DNA of 64,000 bases from Desulfobulbaceae bacterium UBA2273 (GTDB lineage: Bacteria > Desulfobacterota > Desulfobulbia > Desulfobulbales > Desulfurivibrionaceae), in the NCBI GenBank assembly GCA_002347095.1, contig DDWZ01000026.1:1-64000 (forward strand), written 5' to 3'. Position numbers and translations under genes: made by a program. Below are positions 7,276 to 17,393 of this stretch, one piece after another; position 1 is the first letter of the stretch; every line of letters starts with the position of its first letter. The notes under the pieces are model-generated. The model worked only from the letters and a program-made list of their open reading frames with translations, was not told the origin of the DNA and searched no databases.

Positions 7276-9075
7276 ATGAAAAGTCTCTTCTCCGTCCTGT
7301 TGGCCCTTATCCTTGCCCTGCCCGCTGCCGCACTGGGCGCCCAGGGAATCAGCATCGACGGCAAGGTGAAATACCCTCCCGGTTTCCGCAAGTTCGACTA
7401 CGCTTCCGACACAGCGCAAAAAGGCGGCCAGTTGGTTCTGCATGATATCGGCGGCTACGACAAGCTCAATCCTTACACCCTTAAGGGCACGCCTCCCGCA
7501 GGGCTTGACGAGCTGGTTTTTGAGCCCCTTGCCGTGCCGAGCCTGGATGAGCCCTTTGCCTCCTACGGCCTGATCGCCAAGGATATCGCCCTGGCCGAAG
7601 ACAAATTGTCCGTCACCTTCACCATCCATGAAGAAGCCCGTTTTTCCGACAACACCCCCATCACCCCCGAGGATGTAAAATTTTCCCTGGACACCCTCAA
7701 AAGCCCGGCGGCAAGTCCCTCGTACCAGATCTATTTTCAGGACATTGCCTCGGCCGAGGTTTTGGACCCGCGCCGGGTCCGGTTCCATTTTGCCCAGCGC
7801 AACCGCGAGCTGCACATGATCGCCAGCCAGCTCCCGGTTTTTTCCAAAAAATTCTACTCCGCCCACCCCTTTGACGCCCAAAGCCTGACCCCGCCCGTGG
7901 GCTCCGGCCCCTATCTGATCAAGCATGTCATCCCCGGCAAATCCATCACCTATGCGCGCAACCCGCAGTACTGGGCCAGGGATCTCAACGTGCGGCGGGG
8001 GATGTTCAACTTCGATACCATCACCTACAAGTATTTCAAAGATCAGATCGTGGCGGTGGAAGCCTTCAAGGCCGGGGAATTCGATTTTCTCCCGGTCAAC
8101 ATGGCCAAGCAGTGGGCCCGCGATCTGGTCGGCCCCAGGTTCAAGCGCGGCGAACTCGTGCGGGAAACCATGCCCCACAAAAATAACGCCGGGATGCAGG
8201 CTTTTGTCTTCAACCTGCGCAAGCCGGTTTTTCAAGATCCCCAGGTTCGCAAGGCCCTGTCCCTGGCCTTTGACTTTGAGTGGACCAACGAGGCCCTCTT
8301 TTTCGGCCAATACACCCGCTGCGACAGCTTCTTCAGCAATTCGGCCATGAGCGCCAAAGGACAGCCCGCGGGCCTTGAGCTTTCCTATCTTGAACCGTTC
8401 CGCGCCTCGCTGCCCAAGGAGGTGTTCACCACCCAGCCCGCTCCTTTCAGCACAAAACCGCCCGCCAGCCTGCGGGGCAACCTGCTCCAGGCAAAAAAGC
8501 TTTTACGCGAGGCGGGCTGGACCGTAAAAAATAACGTGCTTGTCAACCGCAAAGGGAAGCCCCTGGAGTTTGAAATCCTTCTGGTCGGCGCGGGCTTTGA
8601 GCGGGTGATGGAGCCGTACATCAACAACCTGAAAAAACTCGGAGTGCGCGCGCATTCCCGGGTCATCGACCCGGCCCTCTACATCCGCCGCATGGATACC
8701 TTTGATTTCGACATGACGGTTTCCGTTTTCGGCCAGGCCCAATCCCCTGGCAACGAACAGCGCAATTACTGGCATTCGGCCGCGGCCCAGCGGCAAGGCT
8801 CCCGGAATCTCATCGGCATCAAGGAACCGGCGGTGGACTATCTGGTGGATCGGATCATCTACGCCCAAACCCAGGAGGAACTCTTCGCCGCCTGCAAGGC
8901 CTTGGACCGGGTTCTCTGGTACGGGTATTATGTGGTGCCCAATTGGTATCTGGCCCAGCACCGGGTCGCCTATCGCACCATCTTCGCCCGGCCGGACACC
9001 CTGCCCCTCTATTACTCACCGTTTCAGGCCCTGATGACCTGGTGGCTCGCGCAGGACAACCATCAGCCCCGATAG
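7276..9075 (+). CDS. yejA: YejA-type extracellular solute-binding protein, family 5
   Basis: A 599-residue periplasmic oligopeptide/microcin-type binding protein. It has a cleavable signal peptide (about residues 1-21, ending AALGA) and the SBP_bac_5 fold from about residue 80 on, with typical phrases such as DNTPITPEDVKFSLDTL and FQDPQVRKALSLAFDF. The length is close to that of E. coli YejA. It is the first gene of a rightward set that ends with yejB, yejE and yejF, the inner-membrane and ATPase parts of the same importer. Unusually, two signalling-type genes separate it from yejB. Peptide substrate is inferred from the family. Confidence 0.88.
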   Translation: MKSLFSVLLALILALPAAALGAQGISIDGKVKYPPGFRKFDYASDTAQKGGQLVLHDIGGYDKLNPYTLKGTPPAGLDELVFEPLAVPSLDEPFASYGLIAKDIALAEDKLSVTFTIHEEARFSDNTPITPEDVKFSLDTLKSPAASPSYQIYFQDIASAEVLDPRRVRFHFAQRNRELHMIASQLPVFSKKFYSAHPFDAQSLTPPVGSGPYLIKHVIPGKSITYARNPQYWARDLNVRRGMFNFDTITYKYFKDQIVAVEAFKAGEFDFLPVNMAKQWARDLVGPRFKRGELVRETMPHKNNAGMQAFVFNLRKPVFQDPQVRKALSLAFDFEWTNEALFFGQYTRCDSFFSNSAMSAKGQPAGLELSYLEPFRASLPKEVFTTQPAPFSTKPPASLRGNLLQAKKLLREAGWTVKNNVLVNRKGKPLEFEILLVGAGFERVMEPYINNLKKLGVRAHSRVIDPALYIRRMDTFDFDMTVSVFGQAQSPGNEQRNYWHSAAAQRQGSRNLIGIKEPAVDYLVDRIIYAQTQEELFAACKALDRVLWYGYYVVPNWYLAQHRVAYRTIFARPDTLPLYYSPFQALMTWWLAQDNHQPR

Positions 9076-9171
9076 CTTTTTTTCAAAGCGTATTACCCTG
9101 CGGTGGGGTAAAATGTATTATACGATTTCTTGATGTATCCTTTTCCCGTAGGGCCTTGGTTTTTTTATTCT

Positions 9172-10011
9172 ATGAAGAAAAAAAATATCCTCCTTACGCT
9201 CGTCTGCCTTCTGGCCCTTGCTCCTGTTTCTGCCCTGGCCCTGCAGCCCGTGGCGCAGAAAACCGCGGAGAACCCGAAGGCGCTGGTTATCCCCGGCACC
9301 GGTGACAGCGAGGTGCTCTTGCGCAACCTCGCTCAGCTTTACACCAGGAACCGACCCGGAATCACGGTGGAAATCCCGGAAAGCATCGGCAGCGGCGGCG
9401 GCATCAGATCCGTTCTGAGCGGAAAAAGCCGAATTGCCCGGGTGGCCCGCCCAATAACGGAAAAAGAAAGCAGCCAAGGCCTCACCTCCCGCATTTTTGC
9501 CCTGGCGCCCATTGTTTTCGCGGTCAGCTCCGGGGTTGCCGGGGTGACAAACCTTTCTTTAGAGCAGATACTCGGAATATATTCCGGCACAATACGGCAA
9601 TGGGATGAACTGGGCGGTGGCGGCAAGATCTATGTGATGAACCGGGAGGACGGCGATTCTTCCCGGACCGTGCTCGAAAATTTCCTCCCGGGATTCAAGG
9701 AGATTTCCGCCCCTGCCGGGGCAGTGGTGTATACTACCCCGGAGGCCGTGCGCATCCTGACGGCTTCGCCAAACACCATCGGCTATCTGCCCATGCCCGC
9801 CGTGGCAGGGACCGGGCTCAAGGTGCTCTCCGTCCAGGATATCGCCCCAACCGCGGCCAATGTCCGGCAGAAGAAATACCAACTGGTTGTTCCCTTTACC
9901 CTGGTATGGAAAGATCCCCTCCCGCCGCTGGCCCAGGATTTTGTAAATTTCCTCTCAACCCCCGCCGCCAAAAAGCTCATGCTGGAAAACGGCGCCATCC
10001 CTGTTGAGTGA
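9172..10011 (+). CDS. PstS-like phosphate/anion-binding periplasmic protein
   Basis: A 279-residue exported protein of the PstS-like periplasmic binding family. The signal peptide (MKKKNILLTL... ending ALA) sets the ATG at 9172; the frame is open to a TTG at 9130 but that adds a non-signal leader. Ligand-site phrases typical of the family are PGTGDSE near the start and ESIGSGGGIRSVLSG, followed by ARVARPITEKES. No pst permease genes are adjacent. Its stop overlaps the GTG start of the histidine kinase by three bases, so the two are probably translationally coupled. A role as a periplasmic sensor partner of the kinase is inferred. Confidence 0.75.
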   Translation: MKKKNILLTLVCLLALAPVSALALQPVAQKTAENPKALVIPGTGDSEVLLRNLAQLYTRNRPGITVEIPESIGSGGGIRSVLSGKSRIARVARPITEKESSQGLTSRIFALAPIVFAVSSGVAGVTNLSLEQILGIYSGTIRQWDELGGGGKIYVMNREDGDSSRTVLENFLPGFKEISAPAGAVVYTTPEAVRILTASPNTIGYLPMPAVAGTGLKVLSVQDIAPTAANVRQKKYQLVVPFTLVWKDPLPPLAQDFVNFLSTPAAKKLMLENGAIPVE

Positions 10012-12335
10012 GCCTTCGCCCAATGCGCACCTCCATATTCAAAAAGATCTTTATCAGCCAATTTGCCCTGATCATCATTGCCTCCGGCTGTATTTCCCTG
10101 GCCAGCTATCTTTTCATGGTCCGGCAGTACAACGAGTCTCAGAACGATACGCTACGGATTATTTCCTCCGCGACTGCCATGCGGGTTTCAAACAAGGTTG
10201 CCCAGCACCGGGCCATCCTCAAGGAAGTCGCCGAAGCCAAGGAGGTAGCCCTGTATGCCCAAAAATTCCAGGAGCTCCTCCTTGCCAAGCATCTGGGCCA
10301 ACACCGGGAACAGTTTCCGATTCTTGCATATGTCAACCAGGAGGGCGTCCAGGAATTTCGCCTGGTCAACGGCCAGGCCAGCGAAGACCTCGAAACTCTT
10401 GCCGGTCAGAAGATATTCCGGACTGCCCTGTCCGCCCCGAACCAGGTCATTCTCGGCGAGGTGGTGCTTGATCCTGTTTTAAAAAACCACGCCTTGCAGT
10501 TTGCCTATGCCCGGATAGACTATTTCGGCGATCAATTCCTCGGCCTGATTTTCGGGCAAGCGCCCCTGGCGAATTTTGTCGCCCCGGCCGCCAATTGCAT
10601 CCCCAGCAAAAAAGGCTACTGTCTGATCGTTGCCCAGGACGGCACGATCCTGAGCACCCCCGAGGCAAAAAACGTCCTGCAACCTGTGGTTGTCGGCACT
10701 CCCAACCTTGGCGCGCTGTTTGCCAAGGCCGAGACAGAGCCCAATGGGCAGATTCGGCATGCCGCGGTCAATGGCGAGGAGTCCTATTTTTCCGTCAGCC
10801 TGATCCCTGGCACCCCCTGGCTCGCCATGGCGGTGCTGCCTTCCCGGCAATACAACGCGGTGCCCGCATTGTTTCGGAACTTTTCCATCGGCCTTTTTCT
10901 TGGTCTCCTGCTCCTGGCAGGCATCATCACCTTTTTTCTCGCCCGCTCCCTCACCTCCCCGATCAGAAAACTCGCCATGGCCAGCAGCGCTCTGGCCCAA
11001 GGGGATTTTTCGCAACGGGTTGACGCGGGCAAGGACGAAATCGGCGATCTGGCCCAATCCTTCAACTCCATGGCCGAGCAGCTCGGCGCCTTTGTCGCCC
11101 GGGAAAAACAGCTCCTCGCCGCGGAAGCAGCCGCCCGAATGAAGGCAGAACTCGCGGACCAGCATAAAAGCGAATTCCTTTCCAAGATCAGCCATGAGCT
11201 GCGGACCCCGCTTAATATCGTTCTCGGCATGGCCGAATTGCTGGACAAGGGCGCGCAGGACGAAAAATCATCCCAGAAGATCTTAGCCATCAAGGAAGCC
11301 GGACGGAACCTGCTCCAGCTCATCGACGGCATTCTCGATTTTTCCCGTCTGGAAAGCGGCACCATAAGCCTTACGCCTGCCCCCTTTGACCTCTTCGCCA
11401 TCCTTGGCCGGCTGAAGAAAAAATACGAGCCTGCCGCCAGGGCCAAGGGGCTTACCCTCCTGTACACAGAAGCGGAAGCGGTGCCAACCACGGTTGTCGG
11501 TGACGAAGGGCGAATTTTCCAGGTGCTGGAAAATCTGCTGGACAACGCCATCAAATATACCGCACACGGCGAGATCTCCTTGCGGGTTCGCCCTCTTACC
11601 CTCAAGGCCAGCAACGACGGGCACATCATCCATCTCCGCTTCGAGGTGGCCGACACGGGCTGCGGTATTCCCTTAGAACAGCAAGCAGCCATGTTTAAAT
11701 CCTTCAAGCAGGCCGATCCCTATGCCACCCGCAAGGCCGGCGGCCTCGGGATCGGCCTCACCATCTCCCAGCAGCTCATCGAACTCATGCATGGGGAGAT
11801 CAGCATGAAAAGCGAACCCGGCCAGGGGAGCACCTTTTATGTCGATCTCGACCTGCCGGTGGCCAAGGAAGCGGCATCCTCCGCAACCGCGGAGAAAGAG
11901 CCGGAAATACCCACCAGCGAAACAACCGAACACTCCAGCGGAGGAAAGGGGATGAACATACTTGTCGCCGAAGATAATCCGGTAAATCAAAAGCTGCTGC
12001 GCCTCATGCTTGAGATGCATGGCCATCATGTGCTGGTGACCGCCGACGGCAAGGAAGCCGTTGCCGTCTTCCAGAGCGAGCATATAGACCTTGTTCTGAT
12101 GGATGTCCAGATGCCGGGGATGAACGGATTTGAAGCAACCGCCGCCATCCGGGAGCTTGAGAAACCCGTTGGCAAGCATGTGCCGATCATTGCCGTTACC
12201 GCCCATGTCATGCCGGGCTATAAGGACGAGTGCCTCAAGGCGGGCATGGATAATTACCTGTCCAAGCCCTTTCGCATGCAGGAACTCTTTGCGATAATCG
12301 ATGAAACCCTTGCCCAGTTGAACAATCCGGCCTGA
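10008..12335 (+). CDS. Membrane-bound hybrid histidine kinase with receiver domain
   Basis: A 775-residue sensor kinase. Order: transmembrane segment (about 13-36), a periplasmic Cache-like region of about 250 residues, a second membrane segment (about 290-312), HAMP (to about 362), HisKA with the phospho-acceptor in SHELRTPLN (His396), HATPase with N box NLLDNAIKYT, G boxes DTGCGIP and GIGLTISQQL, and a C-terminal receiver with acidic residues AEDN and the phospho-Asp in LMDVQMPG (Asp699). No separate response regulator or output domain lies nearby. The GTG start overlaps the stop of the PstS-like gene; an ATG at 10023 is an alternative. Confidence 0.9.
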   Translation: MSLRPMRTSIFKKIFISQFALIIIASGCISLASYLFMVRQYNESQNDTLRIISSATAMRVSNKVAQHRAILKEVAEAKEVALYAQKFQELLLAKHLGQHREQFPILAYVNQEGVQEFRLVNGQASEDLETLAGQKIFRTALSAPNQVILGEVVLDPVLKNHALQFAYARIDYFGDQFLGLIFGQAPLANFVAPAANCIPSKKGYCLIVAQDGTILSTPEAKNVLQPVVVGTPNLGALFAKAETEPNGQIRHAAVNGEESYFSVSLIPGTPWLAMAVLPSRQYNAVPALFRNFSIGLFLGLLLLAGIITFFLARSLTSPIRKLAMASSALAQGDFSQRVDAGKDEIGDLAQSFNSMAEQLGAFVAREKQLLAAEAAARMKAELADQHKSEFLSKISHELRTPLNIVLGMAELLDKGAQDEKSSQKILAIKEAGRNLLQLIDGILDFSRLESGTISLTPAPFDLFAILGRLKKKYEPAARAKGLTLLYTEAEAVPTTVVGDEGRIFQVLENLLDNAIKYTAHGEISLRVRPLTLKASNDGHIIHLRFEVADTGCGIPLEQQAAMFKSFKQADPYATRKAGGLGIGLTISQQLIELMHGEISMKSEPGQGSTFYVDLDLPVAKEAASSATAEKEPEIPTSETTEHSSGGKGMNILVAEDNPVNQKLLRLMLEMHGHHVLVTADGKEAVAVFQSEHIDLVLMDVQMPGMNGFEATAAIRELEKPVGKHVPIIAVTAHVMPGYKDECLKAGMDNYLSKPFRMQELFAIIDETLAQLNNPA

Positions 12336-12343
12336 TATCCGAC

Positions 12344-13405
12344 ATGGCCGCCTATATTCTCAGACGTCTCCTGCTCATGATCCCCACTCTTTTCGGGATC
12401 ATGCTGGTCACCTTTGCCGTCACCCAGTTCGTGCCGGGCGGGCCGGTGGAGCGGATGCTCGCCCAGTTGCAGGGGCAAGACCGCGCCGGCGGCGAGGTGC
12501 GGGCCAGCCGCAGCATGGATTTCTACCAGGGCAACAAGGGGCTCGACGAGGAACGGGTGGCGCAGCTCACCAAGCTTTACGGCTTTGACAAGCCGCCGGC
12601 GGAACGTTTTCTGACCATGATGAAGAGCTATCTGGTCTTTGATTTCGGCACCAGCTATTACCACCACAGCAGCGTGGCCTCGCTGGTCATTTCCAAGCTC
12701 CCGGTCTCCATGTCCCTCGGCTTGTGGTCCTTTCTCATCGTCTACGGAGTCTGCATCCCGCTCGGCATTGCCAAGGCCATGCGGGAAGGCTCCCGCTTCG
12801 ACGTGGTCACCACCTCCGTGATCCTCATCGGCTATGCCATTCCCGGCTTTGTCCTGGCCATCGCCCTCATCGTCCTCTTTGGCGGCGGGAGTTTTTTCAG
12901 CATTTTTCCCCTGCGCGGCCTGGTTTCGGACAACTGGGCAGAGATGGGGCTGGCGGCCAAGGTGGCGGACTACCTTTGGCACATGGTCCTGCCTGTGCTC
13001 TCCAGCACGGTGGGCAGCCTGGCGGTCATGACCCTCTTGACCAAGAACAGTTTTCTTGAAGAAATCCGCAAGCAGTACGTGCTCACCGCCAGGGCCAAAG
13101 GGTTGAGCGAAAATCAGGTTCTGTACCGCCATGTGTTCCGCAACGCCATCATCCCCATCATCACCGGTTTTCCCGGCTCCTTCATCACCGCCTTTTTCAC
13201 CGGCAGCCTGCTCATCGAAACCATCTTCTCCCTGGACGGCATGGGGCTTTTGGCCTACGAATCCATGCTCAACCGCGATTACCCGGTGGTGCTGGGCACC
13301 TTGTATTTTTTCACCATCATCGGCTTAATCTCCCGCTTGCTCTCGGACCTGAGCTACGTGGTGGTGGACCCGCGCATCAGCTTTGAAAGCGTGGAGTCCC
13401 GGTGA
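12344..13405 (+). CDS. yejB: Peptide/microcin ABC transporter permease YejB
   Basis: A 353-residue inner-membrane permease of the DppB/OppB class. It opens with YILRRLLLMIPTLFGI, typical of the class, and carries the EAA loop YVLTARAKGLSENQVLYRH about 90 residues from the C-terminus. It follows the kinase gene by eight bases and overlaps yejE by four, so it is cotranscribed with both. It forms the channel with YejE and is energised by YejF. Confidence 0.92.
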   Translation: MAAYILRRLLLMIPTLFGIMLVTFAVTQFVPGGPVERMLAQLQGQDRAGGEVRASRSMDFYQGNKGLDEERVAQLTKLYGFDKPPAERFLTMMKSYLVFDFGTSYYHHSSVASLVISKLPVSMSLGLWSFLIVYGVCIPLGIAKAMREGSRFDVVTTSVILIGYAIPGFVLAIALIVLFGGGSFFSIFPLRGLVSDNWAEMGLAAKVADYLWHMVLPVLSSTVGSLAVMTLLTKNSFLEEIRKQYVLTARAKGLSENQVLYRHVFRNAIIPIITGFPGSFITAFFTGSLLIETIFSLDGMGLLAYESMLNRDYPVVLGTLYFFTIIGLISRLLSDLSYVVVDPRISFESVESR

Positions 13406-14445
13406 ACGATTTACCCATGCACCAGAAACCACAGAAACTCTCCTCCCGGCGCTGGCGGCGATTCAAGGCCAACAAGCGGGGCTATTACAGCCTGATCCTC
13501 TTTTCGATCTGCTTTTTCCTCTCTTTAGGCGCGGAGATCCTCAGCAACGACAAGCCCCTGCTGGTTTCCTACCAGGGAAACCTTTATTTTCCCATGCTGA
13601 AGGCATACCCGGAAACCACCTTTGGCGGGGAGTTTGAAACCGAGACCGATTACCAGGACCCCTTTGTCAAACACAGACTCACCAGCGGCGCCAATTATGC
13701 CCTGTTCCCGCCCAACCCGCACAGCTTTGCCTCGATCAATCTCCAGCTCAACCAGCCGGTGCCCTCCCCGCCCGACAGCACCAACTATCTGGGCACCGAC
13801 GACCGGGGCCGCGATGTCCTGGCCCGGCTGCTCTACGGCTTTCGCCTCTCGGTGCTCTTCGCCTTTGTCCTCACCTTCATCGGCACCATCATCGGCATTA
13901 TCACCGGGGCAATACAGGGGTACCTCGGCGGCCGCACCGATCTGTTCATGCAGCGCTTCATCGAGATCTGGAGCGCCATGCCCGAGCTGTACCTGCTTAT
14001 CATCTTTGCCTCGATCTTCAAGCCCAGCGTGCTCCTGCTTTTGATCCTGCTTTCGATCTTCGGCTGGATGGGGCTGGCCGACTACGTGCGGGCCGAGTTC
14101 CTCAAGGGCCGCAACCTCGATTATGTCAAGGCGGCCAAGGCGCTGGGCGTGGGCAACATCACCATCATGTTCCGCCACCTGCTCCCCAACGGCATGACCC
14201 CGGTGATCACCTTCCTGCCCTTCCGCTTGAGCGGCTCGATCCTGGCCCTGACCAGCCTCGATTTTCTCGGCTTGGGCGTGCCCGCTCCCACCCCGAGCCT
14301 GGGCGAACTGCTGGCCCAGGGCAAGAACAACATCGAGGCGTGGTGGCTCTCCCTGACCACCTTCGGGGTGCTGGTCGGCACCCTGGTGCTGCTGATCTTT
14401 ATCGGGGAAGCGTTGCGGGAAACCTTTGATCCGAGAAAGGTGTGA
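13402..14445 (+). CDS. yejE: Peptide/microcin ABC transporter permease YejE
   Basis: A 347-residue permease of the DppC/OppC class. It has an N-terminal membrane anchor (about residues 28-50), a periplasmic segment, then five more membrane segments. The family phrase YLGTDDRGRDVLARLLYGF precedes the core and the EAA loop is DYVKAAKALGVGNITIMFRH. The GTG start at 13402 overlaps the yejB stop. A dispersed repeat of about 190 bp separates it from yejF. Confidence 0.92.
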   Translation: MNDLPMHQKPQKLSSRRWRRFKANKRGYYSLILFSICFFLSLGAEILSNDKPLLVSYQGNLYFPMLKAYPETTFGGEFETETDYQDPFVKHRLTSGANYALFPPNPHSFASINLQLNQPVPSPPDSTNYLGTDDRGRDVLARLLYGFRLSVLFAFVLTFIGTIIGIITGAIQGYLGGRTDLFMQRFIEIWSAMPELYLLIIFASIFKPSVLLLLILLSIFGWMGLADYVRAEFLKGRNLDYVKAAKALGVGNITIMFRHLLPNGMTPVITFLPFRLSGSILALTSLDFLGLGVPAPTPSLGELLAQGKNNIEAWWLSLTTFGVLVGTLVLLIFIGEALRETFDPRKV

Positions 14446-14451
14446 TGGGGA

Positions 14452-14645
14452 ATTTGTTCATTTCTTTGTTTGCCCAAAGAAACGAACCAAAGAAAGGGCA
14501 CCCCGCCACTTGTCCCGCCACAGGCGGGATGCCCTGTGCTCCTCGATGCTGCCGGGGCTTTGCAAACTCGGCTTTCGCCTCAAACAGTGCAAAGCCCTTT
14601 TTCGGCAGCCTCTCCGGTGCTCGGCGGCGTGACAATGGGGGAGAA
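14452..14645. repeat. Dispersed GCCCAAAGAA-type repeat between yejE and yejF
   Basis: The text GCCCAAAGAAACGAACCAAAGAAAGGGCACCCC, then AAACTCGGCTTTCGCCTCAAACAGTG and a GCTCGGCGGCG end, follows the plan of a repeat common between proteobacterial genes. It shares its halves, in both orientations, with 2815-3105. It contains short open frames that are not genes. It sits inside the yej operon without an obvious T-tract terminator. Confidence 0.6.
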
Positions 14646-14663
14646 GACAAAAAAGGATGATCC

Positions 14664-16253
14664 ATGCTGCTTGAGCTGAAAAATCTCTCCACCGGTTTCT
14701 ACTCGGACCGTGGCTTCACCCCGGTGCTGGACAAGGTCTCCCTTGCCATCGCCCCCGGCGAAACCGCGGCCCTGGTGGGCGAATCCGGGTCCGGCAAATC
14801 GGTAACCGCCCTTTCCATCCTGGGGTTGCTGGAAAAAGACACAGCCAAGGTCGAGGGGCAGATCCTCTTCAACAACGAGGATCTGGTCTCCTGCCCGGAA
14901 ACCCGCCTACGCCAAATTCGCGGCAACCGCATCGCCATGATCTTCCAGGAGCCCATGACCTCGCTCAACCCGGTCTACTCCATCGGCGCCCAGCTCATCG
15001 AGCCGCTGATCCTGCATCAGGGTCTTGGCAAAAAAGCGGCGGCCCTAAAAGCTGAAAATCTCCTGGAGCGTTGCGGGATTCCCGACGCGGCTCAGCGGCT
15101 GAACAGCTTTCCCCACCAGCTCTCCGGCGGCCAGCGCCAGCGGGTGATAATCGCCATGGCCCTGGCCTGCCGCCCGGATCTGTTGATCGCCGACGAGCCG
15201 ACCACGGCCCTCGACGTCACCATCCAGGCGCAGATCCTGGCCCTGATCAAGGAGATCCAGCAGGAGTTGGGCATGGCCTTGCTGCTCATCACCCACGACC
15301 TCAACATGGTGGAAAAGATCGCGGCGCAGGTCCACATCATGCACCAGGGCAAAATCGTGGAAAGCGGCCCCACCGCCGCGGTGTTCCGCAACCCGCAGAA
15401 CCCCTACACCATCCATCTCTTAAACAGCGTGCCCCACGACCCCCCGACGCCCAAGGACAGCCCGCCTCCGCTCCTTACCGCGGCCAACCTCTCCTGCCAT
15501 TTCCCGATCAAGGCCGGATTCCTGCGGCGCACGGTGAATACCATCAAGGCGGTGGACGAGGTAAGCCTCACCATCCACCAGGGCACCACCTTCGGGGTGG
15601 TGGGCGAATCAGGCTCCGGGAAAAGCACCCTGGGCATGTGCCTGCTCAAATTGGTCAACAGCCGGGGAACCTTGCTCTACGAGGGTCGCGATCTGCTCAC
15701 CCTGTCCAACAGTCAGTGGCGCCCCCTGCGCCGCGATCTCCAGGTGGTGTTTCAGGACCCCTTCTCCTCCCTGTCCCCGAGGCTCAATGTCGGCCAGATC
15801 GTGGGCGAGGGCTTGAGCGTGCATGGCCTGGGCAACCGGGAGGAGCGCAAGAAACGGGTGGCCGAGGCGCTGATCGAGGTCGGTCTTGAGCCGGAGATGA
15901 TCGAGCGCTATCCCCACGAGTTTTCCGGGGGCCAGCGCCAGCGCATCGCCATTGCCAGAGCCGTGGTGCTCAAGCCCCGCTTCCTGGTGCTGGACGAGCC
16001 CACCAGTGCCCTGGACATGACCATCCAAGCCCAGATTATCGAGCTGTTAAAAAACCTGCAAGCCAAGCACAACATCACCTACTTCTTCATCTCCCACGAT
16101 CTGCGGGTGATCAAGGCCATGGCCGACGAGGTGGCGGTGATGCAGAACGGCCGCATTGTCGAGTCCGGCCCTGCGGCCCAGCTCTTTGCCAACCCGGCCC
16201 ACCCTTATACGCAAAAGCTTTTTTCCGCCGCCTTTGACCTGGCTCCGGTCTGA
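14664..16253 (+). CDS. yejF: Peptide/microcin ABC transporter ATPase YejF, duplicated ATPase domains
   Basis: A 529-residue protein with two complete ABC ATPase halves. Half 1 has the Walker A motif GESGSGKS, signature LSGGQRQR and Walker B LLIADEP; half 2 (from about residue 270) has [17 protein letters not shown] and FLVLDEP. Each half ends with the oligopeptide-type C-terminal region ([21 protein letters not shown]). This fusion is typical of YejF. It energises the YejB-YejE channel and ends the operon. Confidence 0.93.
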   Translation: MLLELKNLSTGFYSDRGFTPVLDKVSLAIAPGETAALVGESGSGKSVTALSILGLLEKDTAKVEGQILFNNEDLVSCPETRLRQIRGNRIAMIFQEPMTSLNPVYSIGAQLIEPLILHQGLGKKAAALKAENLLERCGIPDAAQRLNSFPHQLSGGQRQRVIIAMALACRPDLLIADEPTTALDVTIQAQILALIKEIQQELGMALLLITHDLNMVEKIAAQVHIMHQGKIVESGPTAAVFRNPQNPYTIHLLNSVPHDPPTPKDSPPPLLTAANLSCHFPIKAGFLRRTVNTIKAVDEVSLTIHQGTTFGVVGESGSGKSTLGMCLLKLVNSRGTLLYEGRDLLTLSNSQWRPLRRDLQVVFQDPFSSLSPRLNVGQIVGEGLSVHGLGNREERKKRVAEALIEVGLEPEMIERYPHEFSGGQRQRIAIARAVVLKPRFLVLDEPTSALDMTIQAQIIELLKNLQAKHNITYFFISHDLRVIKAMADEVAVMQNGRIVESGPAAQLFANPAHPYTQKLFSAAFDLAPV

Positions 16254-16310
16254 GCCGACCGGTTTCACATGGGATAAGCGTTGGGGAACAATTACTCCAA
16301 GGAGAAAAAA

Positions 16311-16907
16311 ATGAAAAAACACGGAAAAAAACTGCTCATTGGCGGGGTGATCATGGTCTGCCTGTTTCTGGCCGGAGAATTAGCCGCACCGGAGAAATCA
16401 GCGGCCGCGGCTAATCCCAAGGTGTTTTTTGATGTCACCATCGGCGATGAAAAAGCCGGGCGGATCGTGATAGAGCTGTTTGCCGATGTGGTGCCGAAAA
16501 CAGCGGAGAATTTCCGGCAACTGGCCACCCATGAAAAAGGCTTCGGGTTCAAGGGCAGCATCTTCCACCGCATTATTCCCGAGTTCATGCTCCAGGGCGG
16601 CGATATCACCAACAGCGACGGCACCGGCGGCAAATCCATCTATGGCCGCACCTTTGCCGATGAGAATTTCATCCGCAAGCATGTGGAGCCGGGCATGTTG
16701 TCCATGGCCAATGCCGGGCCGAATACCAACGGTTCCCAGTTTTTCATCACCACCGTCAAAACGCCCTGGCTTGACGGCAAGCATGTGGTCTTCGGTAGGG
16801 TGGTTGAAGGCTTTGAGGTGGTCAAGAAGATCGAAGAAATGGGGTCGCGCAGCGGCCGGCCGCGAACAAAAGTGGTGATAGTAAACTCCGGCCAACTGGA
16901 GCAATAA
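16311..16907 (+). CDS. Exported cyclophilin-type peptidyl-prolyl isomerase
   Basis: A 198-residue PPIase. The first 40 residues are a signal peptide or uncleaved anchor ([17 protein letters not shown]). The catalytic cyclophilin domain follows, with signature [20 protein letters not shown] and GSQFFITT. The ATG at 16311 has an AAGGAG ribosome site eight bases upstream and is preferred to the TTG at 16281. It probably assists folding of periplasmic proteins. It is followed after 43 bases by a small exported Cys-rich protein gene on the same strand. Confidence 0.92.
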   Translation: MKKHGKKLLIGGVIMVCLFLAGELAAPEKSAAAANPKVFFDVTIGDEKAGRIVIELFADVVPKTAENFRQLATHEKGFGFKGSIFHRIIPEFMLQGGDITNSDGTGGKSIYGRTFADENFIRKHVEPGMLSMANAGPNTNGSQFFITTVKTPWLDGKHVVFGRVVEGFEVVKKIEEMGSRSGRPRTKVVIVNSGQLEQ

Positions 16908-16950
16908 GCTTTTCCCGCTTTCCGTACTACCTATAACAAAGGAGACGAAG

Positions 16951-17376
16951 ATGAATCCGCGCCTGATGATCCTGTTGGCTGTTTTGCTTGTTTTCCTGCC
17001 TGGCGCCGTCGAGGCCAGAGAGATCCGGCTCAATAAGGGCGAGGTTTTCCGCGACCGGGATCTTACCGTGATCTGCGAAGGGGCGCCGGGTACAGTTTCC
17101 GACCTTGTCCAGCCCATAGCCGTGCGCGAGTGCCAGTACTGGGACGATTTTTCAAAAAAATGCCTCTTTGAAAAAACCATTCATAGTTATGGCGAAGTGG
17201 AATGTGTCGAAGAGTGCCAGTATTGGGATTCGTTCAGCAACACCTGCGACTACACGAGCAAATGCACCTTTTATCCCCAACAGGAAGCCTTTGTCCTGAA
17301 AACCTGCACCGAATTCGATGATCACAACCGCAAGTGTCTCAAGACCCGGGAGGAAAAAATCCGCGCAGGCAGATAG
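16951..17376 (+). CDS. Small exported cysteine-rich protein with repeated ECQYWD motif
   Basis: A 141-residue protein with a signal peptide (about 1-22, ending VEA) and an AAAGGAG ribosome site. The mature part carries two near-identical units, ECQYWDDFSKKC and ECQYWDSFSNTC, and a looser third, TCTEFDDHNRKC. The C-x9-C spacing suggests a small disulfide-stabilised repeat fold. No known family is recognised. It lies downstream of the exported cyclophilin and may share its transcript. Confidence 0.75.
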   Translation: MNPRLMILLAVLLVFLPGAVEAREIRLNKGEVFRDRDLTVICEGAPGTVSDLVQPIAVRECQYWDDFSKKCLFEKTIHSYGEVECVEECQYWDSFSNTCDYTSKCTFYPQQEAFVLKTCTEFDDHNRKCLKTREEKIRAGR

Positions 17377-17393
17377 TTGCCCTGGGATGACAC

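Noticed and set aside
7093..8310. Open frame of 405 codons on the minus strand
   Set aside because: Shadow of yejA; no ribosome site and no family motifs.
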